Shown here: piece by piece, positions 53,893 to 62,839 of the stretch
Position numbering within the stretch: position 1 is the first letter of the stretch
Layout: every line of letters starts with the position of its first letter
From: Fidelibacterota bacterium
GTDB lineage: Bacteria; Fidelibacterota; UBA2242; JAFGTP01
Assembly: GCA_016934035.1 (NCBI GenBank)
Contig: JAFGTP010000061.1
Span: 54,467-118,466 of the forward strand
DNA length: 64,000 nt
Direction of reading: 5' to 3'
Notes under the pieces: generated by a model
Database searches by the model: none
Told to the model about the DNA's origin: nothing
What the model saw: the letters and a program-made list of their open reading frames with translations, nothing else
Made by a program: the position numbers and the translations under genes

Positions 53893-55797
53893 ATGAAAAA
53901 TATTTGTGAAGTAACGGGTTTACCGGTCTCAAAAATTGATGCTTTTAACCAAATTGAAATTGGAGAAAATTACGCCACAAGTTTCGAAATGATTGGTGAT
54001 TCCATTTTTTTTATGAAAACCAGTGGGGACATGGAAACCGCTGATCTTGGAAAACTTGTTGCCGAGAGAAATGAATTTTTAGACCTTTTTTTTACAAAGC
54101 AGGGAAAAGATCCCAAAAGCCGAAAAGTAGTTGAGATCAGGGACCTTTCCCAGACCAGAGGACGGCCGGACCATCATAATAAAAACATACAGACTGAATT
54201 TATATTATCGCCGGATAACAGAATGCTGGCTTTTGTCATGATTGGGGTACCCAAAGTATCAGAATTGATATACAAAGTGGGTTTGGCATTCATTGGTTCA
54301 CCCATTCCGATTAAAATATGTAAAAATTACACTGAAGCTGTCACCTACGCCCAGAATTTACTAATCAAGGCAAAGGGGTGCGATCAGGAAAAGGTACCGG
54401 TACAAAATCGAAAATGGTTTTATGAAGATGATACTTTTAGTGTTGAAATCACTTTGCCCCAAAACAATATCATCGTTATAAAAGGAAGGGGTTATCTGTC
54501 AAAGTCAGAAATTCCGAAGCTGGAGAAACTGATCAATGAACTATATACCAGTGGCGTGTTACAAAAAACACGTTATTTCAGGGTCGTCGATTATACCCAC
54601 ATTACGGGAACAACGCTGCAAGGGAGGATCGGATATCTGAATATTTGGAAGAAATTTTTTCAGAAATACAATGCTTACCCGACAATATCTTACATTTGTG
54701 GTGCCAATTATAATGTCAAAAGTTCAATTAAATTGTTAGGAAAATTTATCAATTACAATATTGAATTTGTCGATACTGTTGACGAGGCCTTGTCAAAGAT
54801 AGAAAACCAGAAGCATGAATCACCAATTCAAAATATTAAGGAATTTAAAATAACAACCAATGATGTCAATAAACTCATCTCAATTATCGGGAATGTCGCC
54901 TGGGAAATGCAGGATTTGGGGCTGGAAGAAATTGTATTTCAAGATTTTAATAATCCACTGGACGAAGTTGTGGATGCTGTACGGGTTTTGTCGGGGGATG
55001 TAAAAAGTCTCATCAACAATGAAAAAAAAATCAAAACAGAGCTGGAAATTCAAAACCAAATGTTGCGGAATGCCAAGGAGGAAGCACAGGAGGCCAATAC
55101 AGCAAAATCAAGGTTTCTCGATACAATGAGTCATGAATTACGGACACCTATGAACGGCATGATCGGATTCATTGACCTACTGCTGGATACAAACCTTAAT
55201 GATGAACAGCGTGAATATGCCAAATATATTAAGAAATCGACCTATTCCTTGCTGGAAAAAGTGCAGGATGTATTGGAATATACGGATCTGGAAAATATTA
55301 ATTCTTCTCAAATCAAAGATTATATTCGGATTCAAGATCTGATCGAACAATTACAAAACAAGACTGAATTGCAGGTGAATAAAAAATTGGAGGTTCGCTA
55401 TGAGATCGATGAAAAAGTCCCTGAATACCTAATGATCGAAGAATCCTGCCTGTGCAAAATTTTTAATATACTGATCAATAACGCAATCAAATTTACTCCA
55501 TCTGGCTATATTTCTATATTTGTTCGCTTTGTTGAACTGGAAAAAGAAGAGAAAAATGTTATCATCCAATTTGGTGTTGAAGATTCGGGGATTGGAATTC
55601 CAACTGAAAAGCACGACCTGATATTTGAGACCTTTACCCAGGTTGATTCAAATATTTCGAGAAACTATGAAGGCACAGGGCTGGGGCTTGCAATATTTAA
55701 AAAAATGGTGGCAAATCTTAACGGATATGTGGATCTGGAAAGTGAAGAAGGAAAAGGCAGTAAATTTACCTTCACTCTATCGCTGAAATATAAATAA
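53893..55797 (+). CDS. Histidine kinase with duplicated unknown N-terminal domain
   Basis: A 634-residue soluble kinase. Two related N-terminal domains occupy about 15-155 and 170-310. Matching segments: [19 protein letters not shown] with [31 protein letters not shown] with [13 protein letters not shown], and [18 protein letters not shown] with [14 protein letters not shown]. The pattern is reminiscent of STAS-like folds but no family can be named. A coiled coil (about 350-400), HisKA ([11 protein letters not shown], His414) and ATPase ([21 protein letters not shown]) follow. Start: the ATG at 53893 has AGGA upstream, whereas the longer frame opens with a TTG lacking a ribosome site; this choice is uncertain. 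Confidence 0.85.
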   Translation: MKNICEVTGLPVSKIDAFNQIEIGENYATSFEMIGDSIFFMKTSGDMETADLGKLVAERNEFLDLFFTKQGKDPKSRKVVEIRDLSQTRGRPDHHNKNIQTEFILSPDNRMLAFVMIGVPKVSELIYKVGLAFIGSPIPIKICKNYTEAVTYAQNLLIKAKGCDQEKVPVQNRKWFYEDDTFSVEITLPQNNIIVIKGRGYLSKSEIPKLEKLINELYTSGVLQKTRYFRVVDYTHITGTTLQGRIGYLNIWKKFFQKYNAYPTISYICGANYNVKSSIKLLGKFINYNIEFVDTVDEALSKIENQKHESPIQNIKEFKITTNDVNKLISIIGNVAWEMQDLGLEEIVFQDFNNPLDEVVDAVRVLSGDVKSLINNEKKIKTELEIQNQMLRNAKEEAQEANTAKSRFLDTMSHELRTPMNGMIGFIDLLLDTNLNDEQREYAKYIKKSTYSLLEKVQDVLEYTDLENINSSQIKDYIRIQDLIEQLQNKTELQVNKKLEVRYEIDEKVPEYLMIEESCLCKIFNILINNAIKFTPSGYISIFVRFVELEKEEKNVIIQFGVEDSGIGIPTEKHDLIFETFTQVDSNISRNYEGTGLGLAIFKKMVANLNGYVDLESEEGKGSKFTFTLSLKYK

Positions 55798-55894
55798 TGC
55801 AAGGGCTAAAAATTTTTGATTCATTGTATATAAATCTTTAAAGTGATATATTTTTGCCAGTAGAGTTAAGCAGTAAAATAAAGGGGAGTAAATT

Positions 55895-57133
55895 ATGAGA
55901 GAAAAAATGGTCGAACGATTTTTAAGATATGTCAAAATAGATACTCAATCCAGAGAAGGTGTCGAAGATGTTTTTCCCAGCACGGAAAAACAAAAAAATC
56001 TGTTAACCCTGTTAAAAAATGAGCTGATTGAAATGGGACTCAAAGAGGTTGAAATGGACCAATATGGTTATGTTTTCGGCACTTTTCCTTCCAATTTGCC
56101 CGAGGAAGAAGCTGCCAAAATTCCGACCATCGGATTGCTGGCCCATGTTGATACATCTCCCGATGTCACCGGTGAAAATGTCAAACCAGTAGTTCATAAA
56201 AATTATGCCGGTGGTGATATCCTTTTACCCGGCGATCCGTCGGTAATCATCCAAGAGGACCATCATCTGAAATATCATTCAGGTGATGATATCATCACAA
56301 CCGATGGAACAACTTTGCTGGGAGCCGATGACAAAGCGGGTATTACCGAGATAATGACAGCAATCGATTACCTCAGGGAACATCCGGAATTGAAACACGG
56401 CAAGATTCGGGTTGGTTTCACTCCCGATGAAGAAGTGGGCAATGGCACTAAATATTTCGATGTCAAAAAGTTTAATGCTGATTTTGCCTACACCCTTGAT
56501 GGAGAACAGGTCGGAGAAATTGAAGATGAGACTTTCAATGCTGCCATGGGTCTTTTCACGGCCCGGGGGATCAATGTCCATCCAGGCTATGCCAAAGATA
56601 AACTGGTATCGGCGATTCGCATCATCGCTGATGTGGTCAAAGAAATGGAAATGGATCCTGCCCCGGAAACAACGGAAAAAAGAGAAGGATATCTCCATCC
56701 TTTTGCAATGGAAGGCGGAACTGAAGCCGCAACCTTAAAAGTACTGATTCGTGATTTTGAAAAATCCGGAATGGAAATGAGAAAAAGACGATTAAGTGAA
56801 ATTTGTGAAAAAATTGGCGGTAAATACCCGAAGGCTGAATTGGAATTGAAAATTGTTGAACAATATGAAAATATGAAGGTGGTCCTGGATAAAGAACCTC
56901 GCACGGTCGCAAATGCCTTGGAAGCTGTGCGCCGGACCGGCCTGGATCCTATCCGCATGAGTATTCGTGGCGGTACTGATGGTGCGAGACTTTGCTTTAT
57001 GGGATTACCAACGCCAAATATTTTTACTGGCGGACACAATTTCCATGCAAAAACTGAATGGATCGCAATACAGGGCATGGAAAAAGCGGTTGAGACTATT
57101 GTTAACCTGGTTCAGATTTGGACTGAAAAATAA
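55895..57133 (+). CDS. pepT: Peptidase T (tripeptide aminopeptidase)
   Basis: A 412-residue M20B zinc peptidase that removes the N-terminal residue of tripeptides in the cytoplasm. All family motifs are in place: FLRYVKIDTQS, LLAHVDTSPDV (zinc His/Asp), GTTLLGADDKAGI (bridging Asp), FTPDEEVGNG (catalytic Glu pair), DGEQVGEIEDETFNA, and the late IRGGTDGARL and GGHNFHAKTEW (zinc His). Length agrees with PepT. The ATG follows GGGGAGTAAATT. The phosphodiester glycosidase gene follows 5 bases after the stop, so both may be cotranscribed. Confidence 0.96.
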   Translation: MREKMVERFLRYVKIDTQSREGVEDVFPSTEKQKNLLTLLKNELIEMGLKEVEMDQYGYVFGTFPSNLPEEEAAKIPTIGLLAHVDTSPDVTGENVKPVVHKNYAGGDILLPGDPSVIIQEDHHLKYHSGDDIITTDGTTLLGADDKAGITEIMTAIDYLREHPELKHGKIRVGFTPDEEVGNGTKYFDVKKFNADFAYTLDGEQVGEIEDETFNAAMGLFTARGINVHPGYAKDKLVSAIRIIADVVKEMEMDPAPETTEKREGYLHPFAMEGGTEAATLKVLIRDFEKSGMEMRKRRLSEICEKIGGKYPKAELELKIVEQYENMKVVLDKEPRTVANALEAVRRTGLDPIRMSIRGGTDGARLCFMGLPTPNIFTGGHNFHAKTEWIAIQGMEKAVETIVNLVQIWTEK

Positions 57134-57138
57134 ACAAT

Positions 57139-58572
57139 ATGGCTTGGGGGCAGGGTAGGCAACTGGCCCAAAGCCCCAAAGGGCGGGATTTATTGAAGAA
57201 TAAATTATTATTCGGACTTTTATTTTTTATAGAATATCTGTTTTCTGGTGAAACTATCAGTCGCATCATCGGTCCCGGGAGTAATTATTACAATTATATC
57301 GACTGGGATATCCCGGTCAGTGTTCATATCATTGAAATAGACCTTACCAACCCAAATATTGAAATCATCACTCAAAAAGCAAAATCCAAATTGATTGCTC
57401 GTGAAAAAACCTCAGTAATGGTTCAGCAAACCGAAACTGAAGGCAATATTGTCATCGGCGCCGTCAATGCTGATTTTTTTTATAAAGACGGAAAACCGGT
57501 TGGTCTTCAGATTGCTGACGGTGAGATACTCAAAAATCCCCAAGAAAGAGCAGTTTTTGGACTGCTGGAAGACAAGCAACTCTTTATCGACATCCTCACT
57601 TTTCAGGGCTGGCTATTTACCGATAACCAGGTTTGTGAAATCAATGGTATCAATTCCAATCGGGGAGAAGATGACCTGATACTTTTTAATACTTATGCCG
57701 GAGTCTCCAGCAATACGAACAATTGGGGCTACGAGATTTCTGCCCAATACCTGAAAAAACCGATGGTCAATGATACGTCGTGGCTGGTCGTCACCTCGAA
57801 ATATGAAGCCCGGGGAGATCTGGAAATTCCTGGCTATGGTGTTGTCTTATCGGGGCATGGGATGAAGGAAAAATTTCTTAGAAAATTTGTTGAAATCGGT
57901 GATACAGTCAAAATACTGTTAGAATTGCCGCCAGTAAAAAACAGAATCCTGGAAGCCATCAGCGGCGGCCCCAAAATCATTGACAAAGGACGAATCAAAA
58001 TTGACCTGCGCAACGAGAACTTTACGGCTGGTTTCAGTACTACCCGCCATCCCAGAACAGCCATCGGATACAATAAGGAAATGACTAAGGTTTTGTTATT
58101 TGTGGTTGACGGAAGACAAAATGAATATAGTATGGGTATGTCGCTTCGGGATCTGGCGAAGTTCATGATCAATTGGGGCGTTTATGAGGGATTAAATTTA
58201 GATGGCGGTGGGTCATCCACCATGTATGTGAGAGGTGAAATTGTCAATAAACCCAGTGACAGTTCGGGTGAACGCCCTGTCAGTAATGCATTGATGGTTC
58301 TCTGTAATCGTTATTCTGATCAGGTGAAGTATCTGAATCTTGCCCCCAAAAGGTTACGACTCAAGGTAAAATCAGAGTTTATTTTTGATGTTAAGATATT
58401 TGATGAATATTATAATCCTTTGAAAGAAAAGGAAATCCGGTTTATTTCGCAGCATCCATATGGGTATTTTGAGCCTTCTGGGAAGTTTTTTTCAACCGAC
58501 CAGACAGGGTCCGGCTATGTGTACGTTGAATGCGATGGGGTCCGGGATTCCTGCTGGGTGATAGTTGAGTAG
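57139..58572 (+). CDS. Phosphodiester glycosidase (NAGPA-like) exported protein
   Basis: A protein of about 477 residues (fewer if a later start is used). A hydrophobic segment at about 19-36 (LLKNKLLFGLLFFIEYLF) looks like a signal peptide; the ATG at 57139 gives an unusually long charged leader and has no ribosome site, so a TTG at 57193 is an alternative. The core matches the NAGPA/DUF2233 domain: GAVNADFFYKDGKPVGLQI, SGGPKIIDKGR, HPRTAIGYNK, LFVVDGRQ, and NLDGGGSSTM followed by RPVSNALMV. A C-terminal Ig-like domain (about 400-477) ends the chain. Cleaves phosphodiester-linked sugars in the envelope or outside. Confidence 0.85.
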   Translation: MAWGQGRQLAQSPKGRDLLKNKLLFGLLFFIEYLFSGETISRIIGPGSNYYNYIDWDIPVSVHIIEIDLTNPNIEIITQKAKSKLIAREKTSVMVQQTETEGNIVIGAVNADFFYKDGKPVGLQIADGEILKNPQERAVFGLLEDKQLFIDILTFQGWLFTDNQVCEINGINSNRGEDDLILFNTYAGVSSNTNNWGYEISAQYLKKPMVNDTSWLVVTSKYEARGDLEIPGYGVVLSGHGMKEKFLRKFVEIGDTVKILLELPPVKNRILEAISGGPKIIDKGRIKIDLRNENFTAGFSTTRHPRTAIGYNKEMTKVLLFVVDGRQNEYSMGMSLRDLAKFMINWGVYEGLNLDGGGSSTMYVRGEIVNKPSDSSGERPVSNALMVLCNRYSDQVKYLNLAPKRLRLKVKSEFIFDVKIFDEYYNPLKEKEIRFISQHPYGYFEPSGKFFSTDQTGSGYVYVECDGVRDSCWVIVE

Positions 58573-59391
58573 TCAGGATTTTCGGCAAGCCAGATAATAT
58601 AATTCATCAGCGAAGTCATCGTCTTCACAGATTTGGCTGAAATATTGCAATTCTTTGAATCCTCTGGTTTTCAACAGTTCTTCAATTTCCGGATGAGTAT
58701 AGGCCTGATAATACTGATGAAATGCTTGGATATCCTTTGAATTGGCTTGAAGAATGAAATAGTTCAGTTTGGCTAATTTTTCCTTTTCACGCCAGTGATT
58801 TTCCTGTAAAAAAAGGTAGGATTCGTCACTGAAAATTCCAGACGTTGCTTTATGCCACAGTGGGCCTTCCTGTCCGTATTTTTTAATGACTTCCATTGGT
58901 AATAATTCAAAAAGTATTTGACCCCTTCTACCAAGGATTTGAGGGAATTTGTCCAGTAAAGGAAGGACTTCTTTTTTTTTGAAGGTATGAAACCATCCAA
59001 AATTCAAAAAAATCATATCATATTTTTCCAAAACCGGCAGGTTCATGATATCATTACAAAAGTAGTTGCAGCTGGAAGGTGCTTGATCTCGTGCATAACT
59101 GATGGCGGAAGGTGAAATATCTATTCCTGTGCAAAGATGACCCAGCCCGGCCAGTTTTGAGAGATACAAACCGGGGCCGCAGGCCAATTCCAGTATTTTG
59201 GATTTTTTTTCTTTTAGGATAAAGGAATGAATCCAGTTTACCTGCTTTTCAATAATAAATTCTCTTCTGGAATTGACATCATTTTCCTGGTCAAGATGTA
59301 ATTGCAGACTTCTTTTGCTGAAGGACGGGTCTTCCCAGGGAATAGGTTTGGTTTGGATGGATTTTGAAATTAAAAAGGATTCCAGATTCAT
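58573..59391 (-). CDS. Class I SAM-dependent methyltransferase
   Basis: A 272-residue methyltransferase. Motif I KILELACGPGLYLSKLAGLG near residue 65, acidic loop CTGIDISPSAI, and KYDMIFLNFGWFHTF. The C-terminus is a longer helical/beta segment than in minimal methyltransferases. Its ATG overlaps the stop of the homocysteine methyltransferase gene by 4 bases (ATGA), which implies coordinated translation. Convergent with the glycosidase gene (stops adjacent). Substrate unknown. Confidence 0.85.
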   Translation of the reverse strand: MNLESFLISKSIQTKPIPWEDPSFSKRSLQLHLDQENDVNSRREFIIEKQVNWIHSFILKEKKSKILELACGPGLYLSKLAGLGHLCTGIDISPSAISYARDQAPSSCNYFCNDIMNLPVLEKYDMIFLNFGWFHTFKKKEVLPLLDKFPQILGRRGQILFELLPMEVIKKYGQEGPLWHKATSGIFSDESYLFLQENHWREKEKLAKLNYFILQANSKDIQAFHQYYQAYTHPEIEELLKTRGFKELQYFSQICEDDDFADELYYLACRKS

Positions 59392-60263
59392 TTTTGGCTA
59401 AGTAACTCCCTTATTCTGGCGATATATTCAGGGCTGGTGCCACAGCAACCACCCAGAACCTCAATGCCAAAGTTTTTGATTTTCATCAAATTGTCAGAAT
59501 ATTGTTCCGGAGTTTCCGGATAAACTAATGATGAACCATGAGTTTCCGGCAGGCCGGCGTTGGGTTGCATGATTCGGAGTGCCTTCAATTCTCTTCCCAG
59601 GATTTCAGCCAGTAAAACCATGGTATCGCTGCCGATGGAGCAATTGGCACCGACGACATTTGCGCCTACGTCCAGCATTTCTTGGAGTGAATCCACAGCG
59701 GGATTGCCCATCATCGTGGCAAAATTTCCACCTGCATAATTAAATGTCAGGGTGGCGAAGATTGGCAGGTCTGATAGGGATCGAATAGCCCGAATAGCTG
59801 CTTTGCATTCATTCAGGTCAAACATGGTTTCAACAATAAAGGCATCAACACCGGATTCTTGGAGATAAGTTGCCTGCTCTAAAAAGGAGTCAAAAGCATC
59901 TTCTTCAGACATCATTCCCATTGGATAGAGCATTTCTCCGGTAGGGCCAATGTCGCCGGCAATTAATTTTTTCCCTTCTGTTGCAGCCTTGGCAATTTTT
60001 ACAGCATTTTTGTTAATTTCCTCGATATGGTTCTCCAAACCGGCTTTTTTCAGTTTGATCCTGCTGCCGCCAAAAGTGTTTGTGGTCACAATATCAGAAC
60101 CGGCTTGAATGTAGGCCCTGTGGATTTTTTCGATAATATTTGGTTTTTCAAGGTTCCAGAAATCCGAAGCTTTGCCCCCGGTCAGGCCTTCCCGGATCAG
60201 CATTGTTCCCATGGCCCCGTCAAACAATAAACCCTGCTCTGAAATTTTTTTTAACAAATTCAT
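59388..60263 (-). CDS. Stand-alone homocysteine S-methyltransferase domain
   Basis: A 291-residue protein equivalent to the first barrel of MetH: LLFDGAMGTMLIREGL, VTTNTFGGSRIKL, GDIGPTGEML, VETMFDLNECKAA, and the zinc cysteines in VGANCSIGSD (near 204) and EVLGGCCGTSPE (near 270). It lacks folate, cobalamin and reactivation domains, so it must take methyl from a separate donor, such as a corrinoid protein, S-methylmethionine or betaine. Full-length MetH is also present at 3.3 kb. The ATG follows AAGGAGGC. First gene of a two-gene operon with a SAM methyltransferase. Confidence 0.88.
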   Translation of the reverse strand: MNLLKKISEQGLLFDGAMGTMLIREGLTGGKASDFWNLEKPNIIEKIHRAYIQAGSDIVTTNTFGGSRIKLKKAGLENHIEEINKNAVKIAKAATEGKKLIAGDIGPTGEMLYPMGMMSEEDAFDSFLEQATYLQESGVDAFIVETMFDLNECKAAIRAIRSLSDLPIFATLTFNYAGGNFATMMGNPAVDSLQEMLDVGANVVGANCSIGSDTMVLLAEILGRELKALRIMQPNAGLPETHGSSLVYPETPEQYSDNLMKIKNFGIEVLGGCCGTSPEYIARIRELLSQK

Positions 60264-60438
60264 TTTGCCTCCTTTATCATTTCTAAGGTGAATTTCAATC
60301 TTAACGTTTAAAAATACAACAGAATATTTTTATCAAGAATATTGTTTATATTAGTTGATTATAGATATAAAATTAAATATTTTAACACAGATAGAAAAAT
60401 CTATGGGTAATTTGAAATAAACGGAAAAAGGTTTGGGT

Positions 60439-61080
60439 ATGAAATCGATTAAAGAAATGAAAGAAAATGAAGCAATGCTGGATAAAATAACTCAGCAGTG
60501 TAAAGAATCAATTCATGTTATCAATGATAAACTCACAGCCATCCAGGTAGCAACTGAAAATCTATGGGGTGAAATTGATAAAAAAGATTTCTATTGTACC
60601 CAACAAATTGAAACAATTATCCGTTGTGTTGATACTATTTCTTCCAAAATCGATGTGATGCAGGGTGTACTTGCATCCAAGGGGAAAACCTCAATTGCTG
60701 AAATACCTGATGAAAAAGGCATCAAAAAACGAATTTTAATTGCCGAGGATGATTACGACACTGGGAACATTGTCAAACTGTTTCTGGAACGGGCCAATAT
60801 GGAGGTCGTTACAGCAAAAAATGGAAAAATTGCATTTGATGCCTATCAAAAGGATAAATTTGACATGATTATTTCTGATATTGATATGCCAGAGGTAAAC
60901 GGCAAGGAATTGCGTGAAATGATCAGAAAAGTCGATCCGGAAATACCAATTTTATTTATATCCGGATATGACAAAGAAGCTGCCCGGGAAGCAGCCGGAG
61001 ACGATGAAAAGGCCTTCTCTCTCAATAAGCCTTTTAATCAGGCAGATCTGCTCAGGGTTATTGAAAAAGCGTTGTTTTAG
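60439..61080 (+). CDS. Receiver domain fused to a DHp-like N-terminal helical domain
   Basis: A 213-residue protein. Residues 8-75 are helical and resemble a histidine-kinase dimerisation domain (CKESIHVINDKLTAIQVATENL recalls HxxNN-LTxI boxes), but no ATPase domain follows. Residues about 90-213 form a receiver: IAEDDYDTG, phospho-acceptor Asp147 in IISDIDMPEVNG, ISGYD and LNKPFN. The gene might be a phosphotransfer adaptor or a truncated hybrid kinase. The ATG follows AAAAAGG. It is monocistronic between the homocysteine methyltransferase and protease genes. Confidence 0.85.
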   Translation: MKSIKEMKENEAMLDKITQQCKESIHVINDKLTAIQVATENLWGEIDKKDFYCTQQIETIIRCVDTISSKIDVMQGVLASKGKTSIAEIPDEKGIKKRILIAEDDYDTGNIVKLFLERANMEVVTAKNGKIAFDAYQKDKFDMIISDIDMPEVNGKELREMIRKVDPEIPILFISGYDKEAAREAAGDDEKAFSLNKPFNQADLLRVIEKALF

Positions 61081-61137
61081 TCAAATTAATTATCAAGAAA
61101 AATTACATTTCTTTTCATCTAAAAAATTGTTACAAAC

Positions 61138-61153
61138 ATTTTGGGAACAAAAT
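61138..61153. promoter_or_regulatory. Short inverted repeat upstream of the HtrA gene
   Basis: Arms ATTTTG and CAAAAT around GGAA, 68-83 bases before the protease ATG. A possible operator; only six pairs, so it may be chance. Confidence 0.3.
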
Positions 61154-61220
61154 CATCTTTAATTATTATTTATTTACGATGAATTTAAAATTGATAACTG
61201 ACGAATTTAGGAGATGAAAA

Positions 61221-62705
61221 ATGAACGTAAAATCAAAACAAATCGTGCAACTTGTTGCCTTGATAGCCCTTGGTTTTGTTATCGGAACATACTTTTCTGA
61301 GAAAAATACAAAACCAGTGGTCATTTTTGAAGACCATCAAAAACCCTCTGCCGGTGAGATTGTGCTCGCCTCTTACTCTCCTGATGAAATGGCTTCAGTC
61401 GTTTCACTGAATCAGGCCTTTGTAAAAATTGCAGAAAATGTCAGTCCCGCAGTAGTGACCATCACTACGACCAAGGTAATCAACACACCATCATATTTCA
61501 CGGAAGATGAATTTTTTCGTCGTTTCTTTGGGATTCCGGAAGGTGGGTTAAAGCAAAAATCCACAGCCCTCGGTTCCGGTGTCATTGTAAATGAAAAAGG
61601 GTACATTTTGACAAACAATCACGTGGTGGAAAATGGTGAAGAAATCAAAGTCAAACTGGATGATAAGCGTGAATATGACGCTGAGATTGTCGGCACGGAC
61701 CCACGAACCGACATTGCCGTTATCAAAATAGATGGAAAAAAATTGCCCTATGCTGTTTTAGGCAGTTCGGAAAAATTGAAGGTAGGAGAATGGGTTGCAG
61801 CCATTGGTTCACCACTGCGTGAGGACCTTGCCCACACAATTACTGCCGGCATCGTGAGCGCCAAAGGAAGAAATCTTGATCTGGGCAATACCATCGGATC
61901 GTTTATTCAGACCGATGCCGCTATCAATCCTGGAAATAGTGGCGGTGCCTTGGTCAATATCAAAGGTGAGCTCATCGGTATTAACACTGCCATTGCCACA
62001 GATGGCGGACGTGGAAATATCGGAATTGGTTTTGCCATTCCAATTGACCTAGCCAAAAAGATTATGTCAGATCTGATTGAAGATGGAAAAGTGAATCGTG
62101 CCTGGGTTGGTGTCGGTCTGCAGGAAATCGATGATGAGACGGCCAAAGCCAATGATTTGCAGGATATCGGAGGGGCACTGGTAAACAATGTCATGAAAGG
62201 ATCCCCGGCAGAAAAAGCAGGTTTGGATTTTGGTGATATCATCATCAAAGTCGACAATGAAATGGTAAAAGATGTAGGCCATTTACAATATCTGATCGCC
62301 AGTAAAGAAGTTGGCCAAAAAGTAGACCTTACGATTATCAGAAATGGCAAAGAAAAAATTTTTAAAATGGAATTGGCGGAATGGCCGGATGATTTAGCTG
62401 CCACAGGAACTGGAGAGCCAGAAGAGAATGAAATTGAGCATTATGGAATAAAGGTGACCGAAATTACTCCCCTGGCAGCAGAAAAATATGAAATCAATCC
62501 CGATGAATCTGGAATTTTAGTGACTGCAGCAGAACGTGACAGTGAGTTCAAAGCAGGAGACATCATCAAACGTATTGATAATAAAAAAATCGGTACCGTC
62601 AAAGAATTTAAAGAAGTTCTCAAAGGAATTGATAAAGAATATTTTATGGTGCTGGTAAAAAGAGGGCAAAACACCTTTTTTATTACATTGGAAAAAAATA
62701 AATAA
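61221..62705 (+). CDS. htrA: HtrA/DegP-type periplasmic serine protease with two PDZ domains
   Basis: A 494-residue envelope protease/chaperone. N-terminal membrane anchor or signal (IVQLVALIALGFVIGTYF). Trypsin-like domain with the triad His (LTNNHVVENG, near 134), Asp (DPRTDIAVIK, near 164) and Ser (NPGNSGGALVN, near 239). PDZ1 (about 290-380: GSPAEKAGLDFGDIIIKVD) and PDZ2 (about 410-494: SEFKAGDIIKRIDN). The length and two PDZ domains match DegP/DegQ. A ribosome site AGGAG lies before the ATG, and a strong terminator follows, so it is monocistronic. Confidence 0.96.
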   Translation: MNVKSKQIVQLVALIALGFVIGTYFSEKNTKPVVIFEDHQKPSAGEIVLASYSPDEMASVVSLNQAFVKIAENVSPAVVTITTTKVINTPSYFTEDEFFRRFFGIPEGGLKQKSTALGSGVIVNEKGYILTNNHVVENGEEIKVKLDDKREYDAEIVGTDPRTDIAVIKIDGKKLPYAVLGSSEKLKVGEWVAAIGSPLREDLAHTITAGIVSAKGRNLDLGNTIGSFIQTDAAINPGNSGGALVNIKGELIGINTAIATDGGRGNIGIGFAIPIDLAKKIMSDLIEDGKVNRAWVGVGLQEIDDETAKANDLQDIGGALVNNVMKGSPAEKAGLDFGDIIIKVDNEMVKDVGHLQYLIASKEVGQKVDLTIIRNGKEKIFKMELAEWPDDLAATGTGEPEENEIEHYGIKVTEITPLAAEKYEINPDESGILVTAAERDSEFKAGDIIKRIDNKKIGTVKEFKEVLKGIDKEYFMVLVKRGQNTFFITLEKNK

Positions 62706-62724
62706 TAACTATGCAAATCAAAAT

Positions 62725-62757
62725 AAAAAAGCCCCTTGATTGCAGGGGCTTTTTTTT
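62725..62757 (+). terminator. Terminator after the HtrA gene
   Basis: Perfect 12-bp arms AAAAAAGCCCCT and AGGGGCTTTTTT with a 7-base loop, ending in a long T-run. It is almost symmetrical and might act in both directions. Confidence 0.93.
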
Positions 62758-62839
62758 GTGCAGTAGAATAAGTGGTAAATATACGGGTAAAAAAAAATGA
62801 ATATACTTAAATTAGATAATGTTAAAGACAGGAGAAGTA

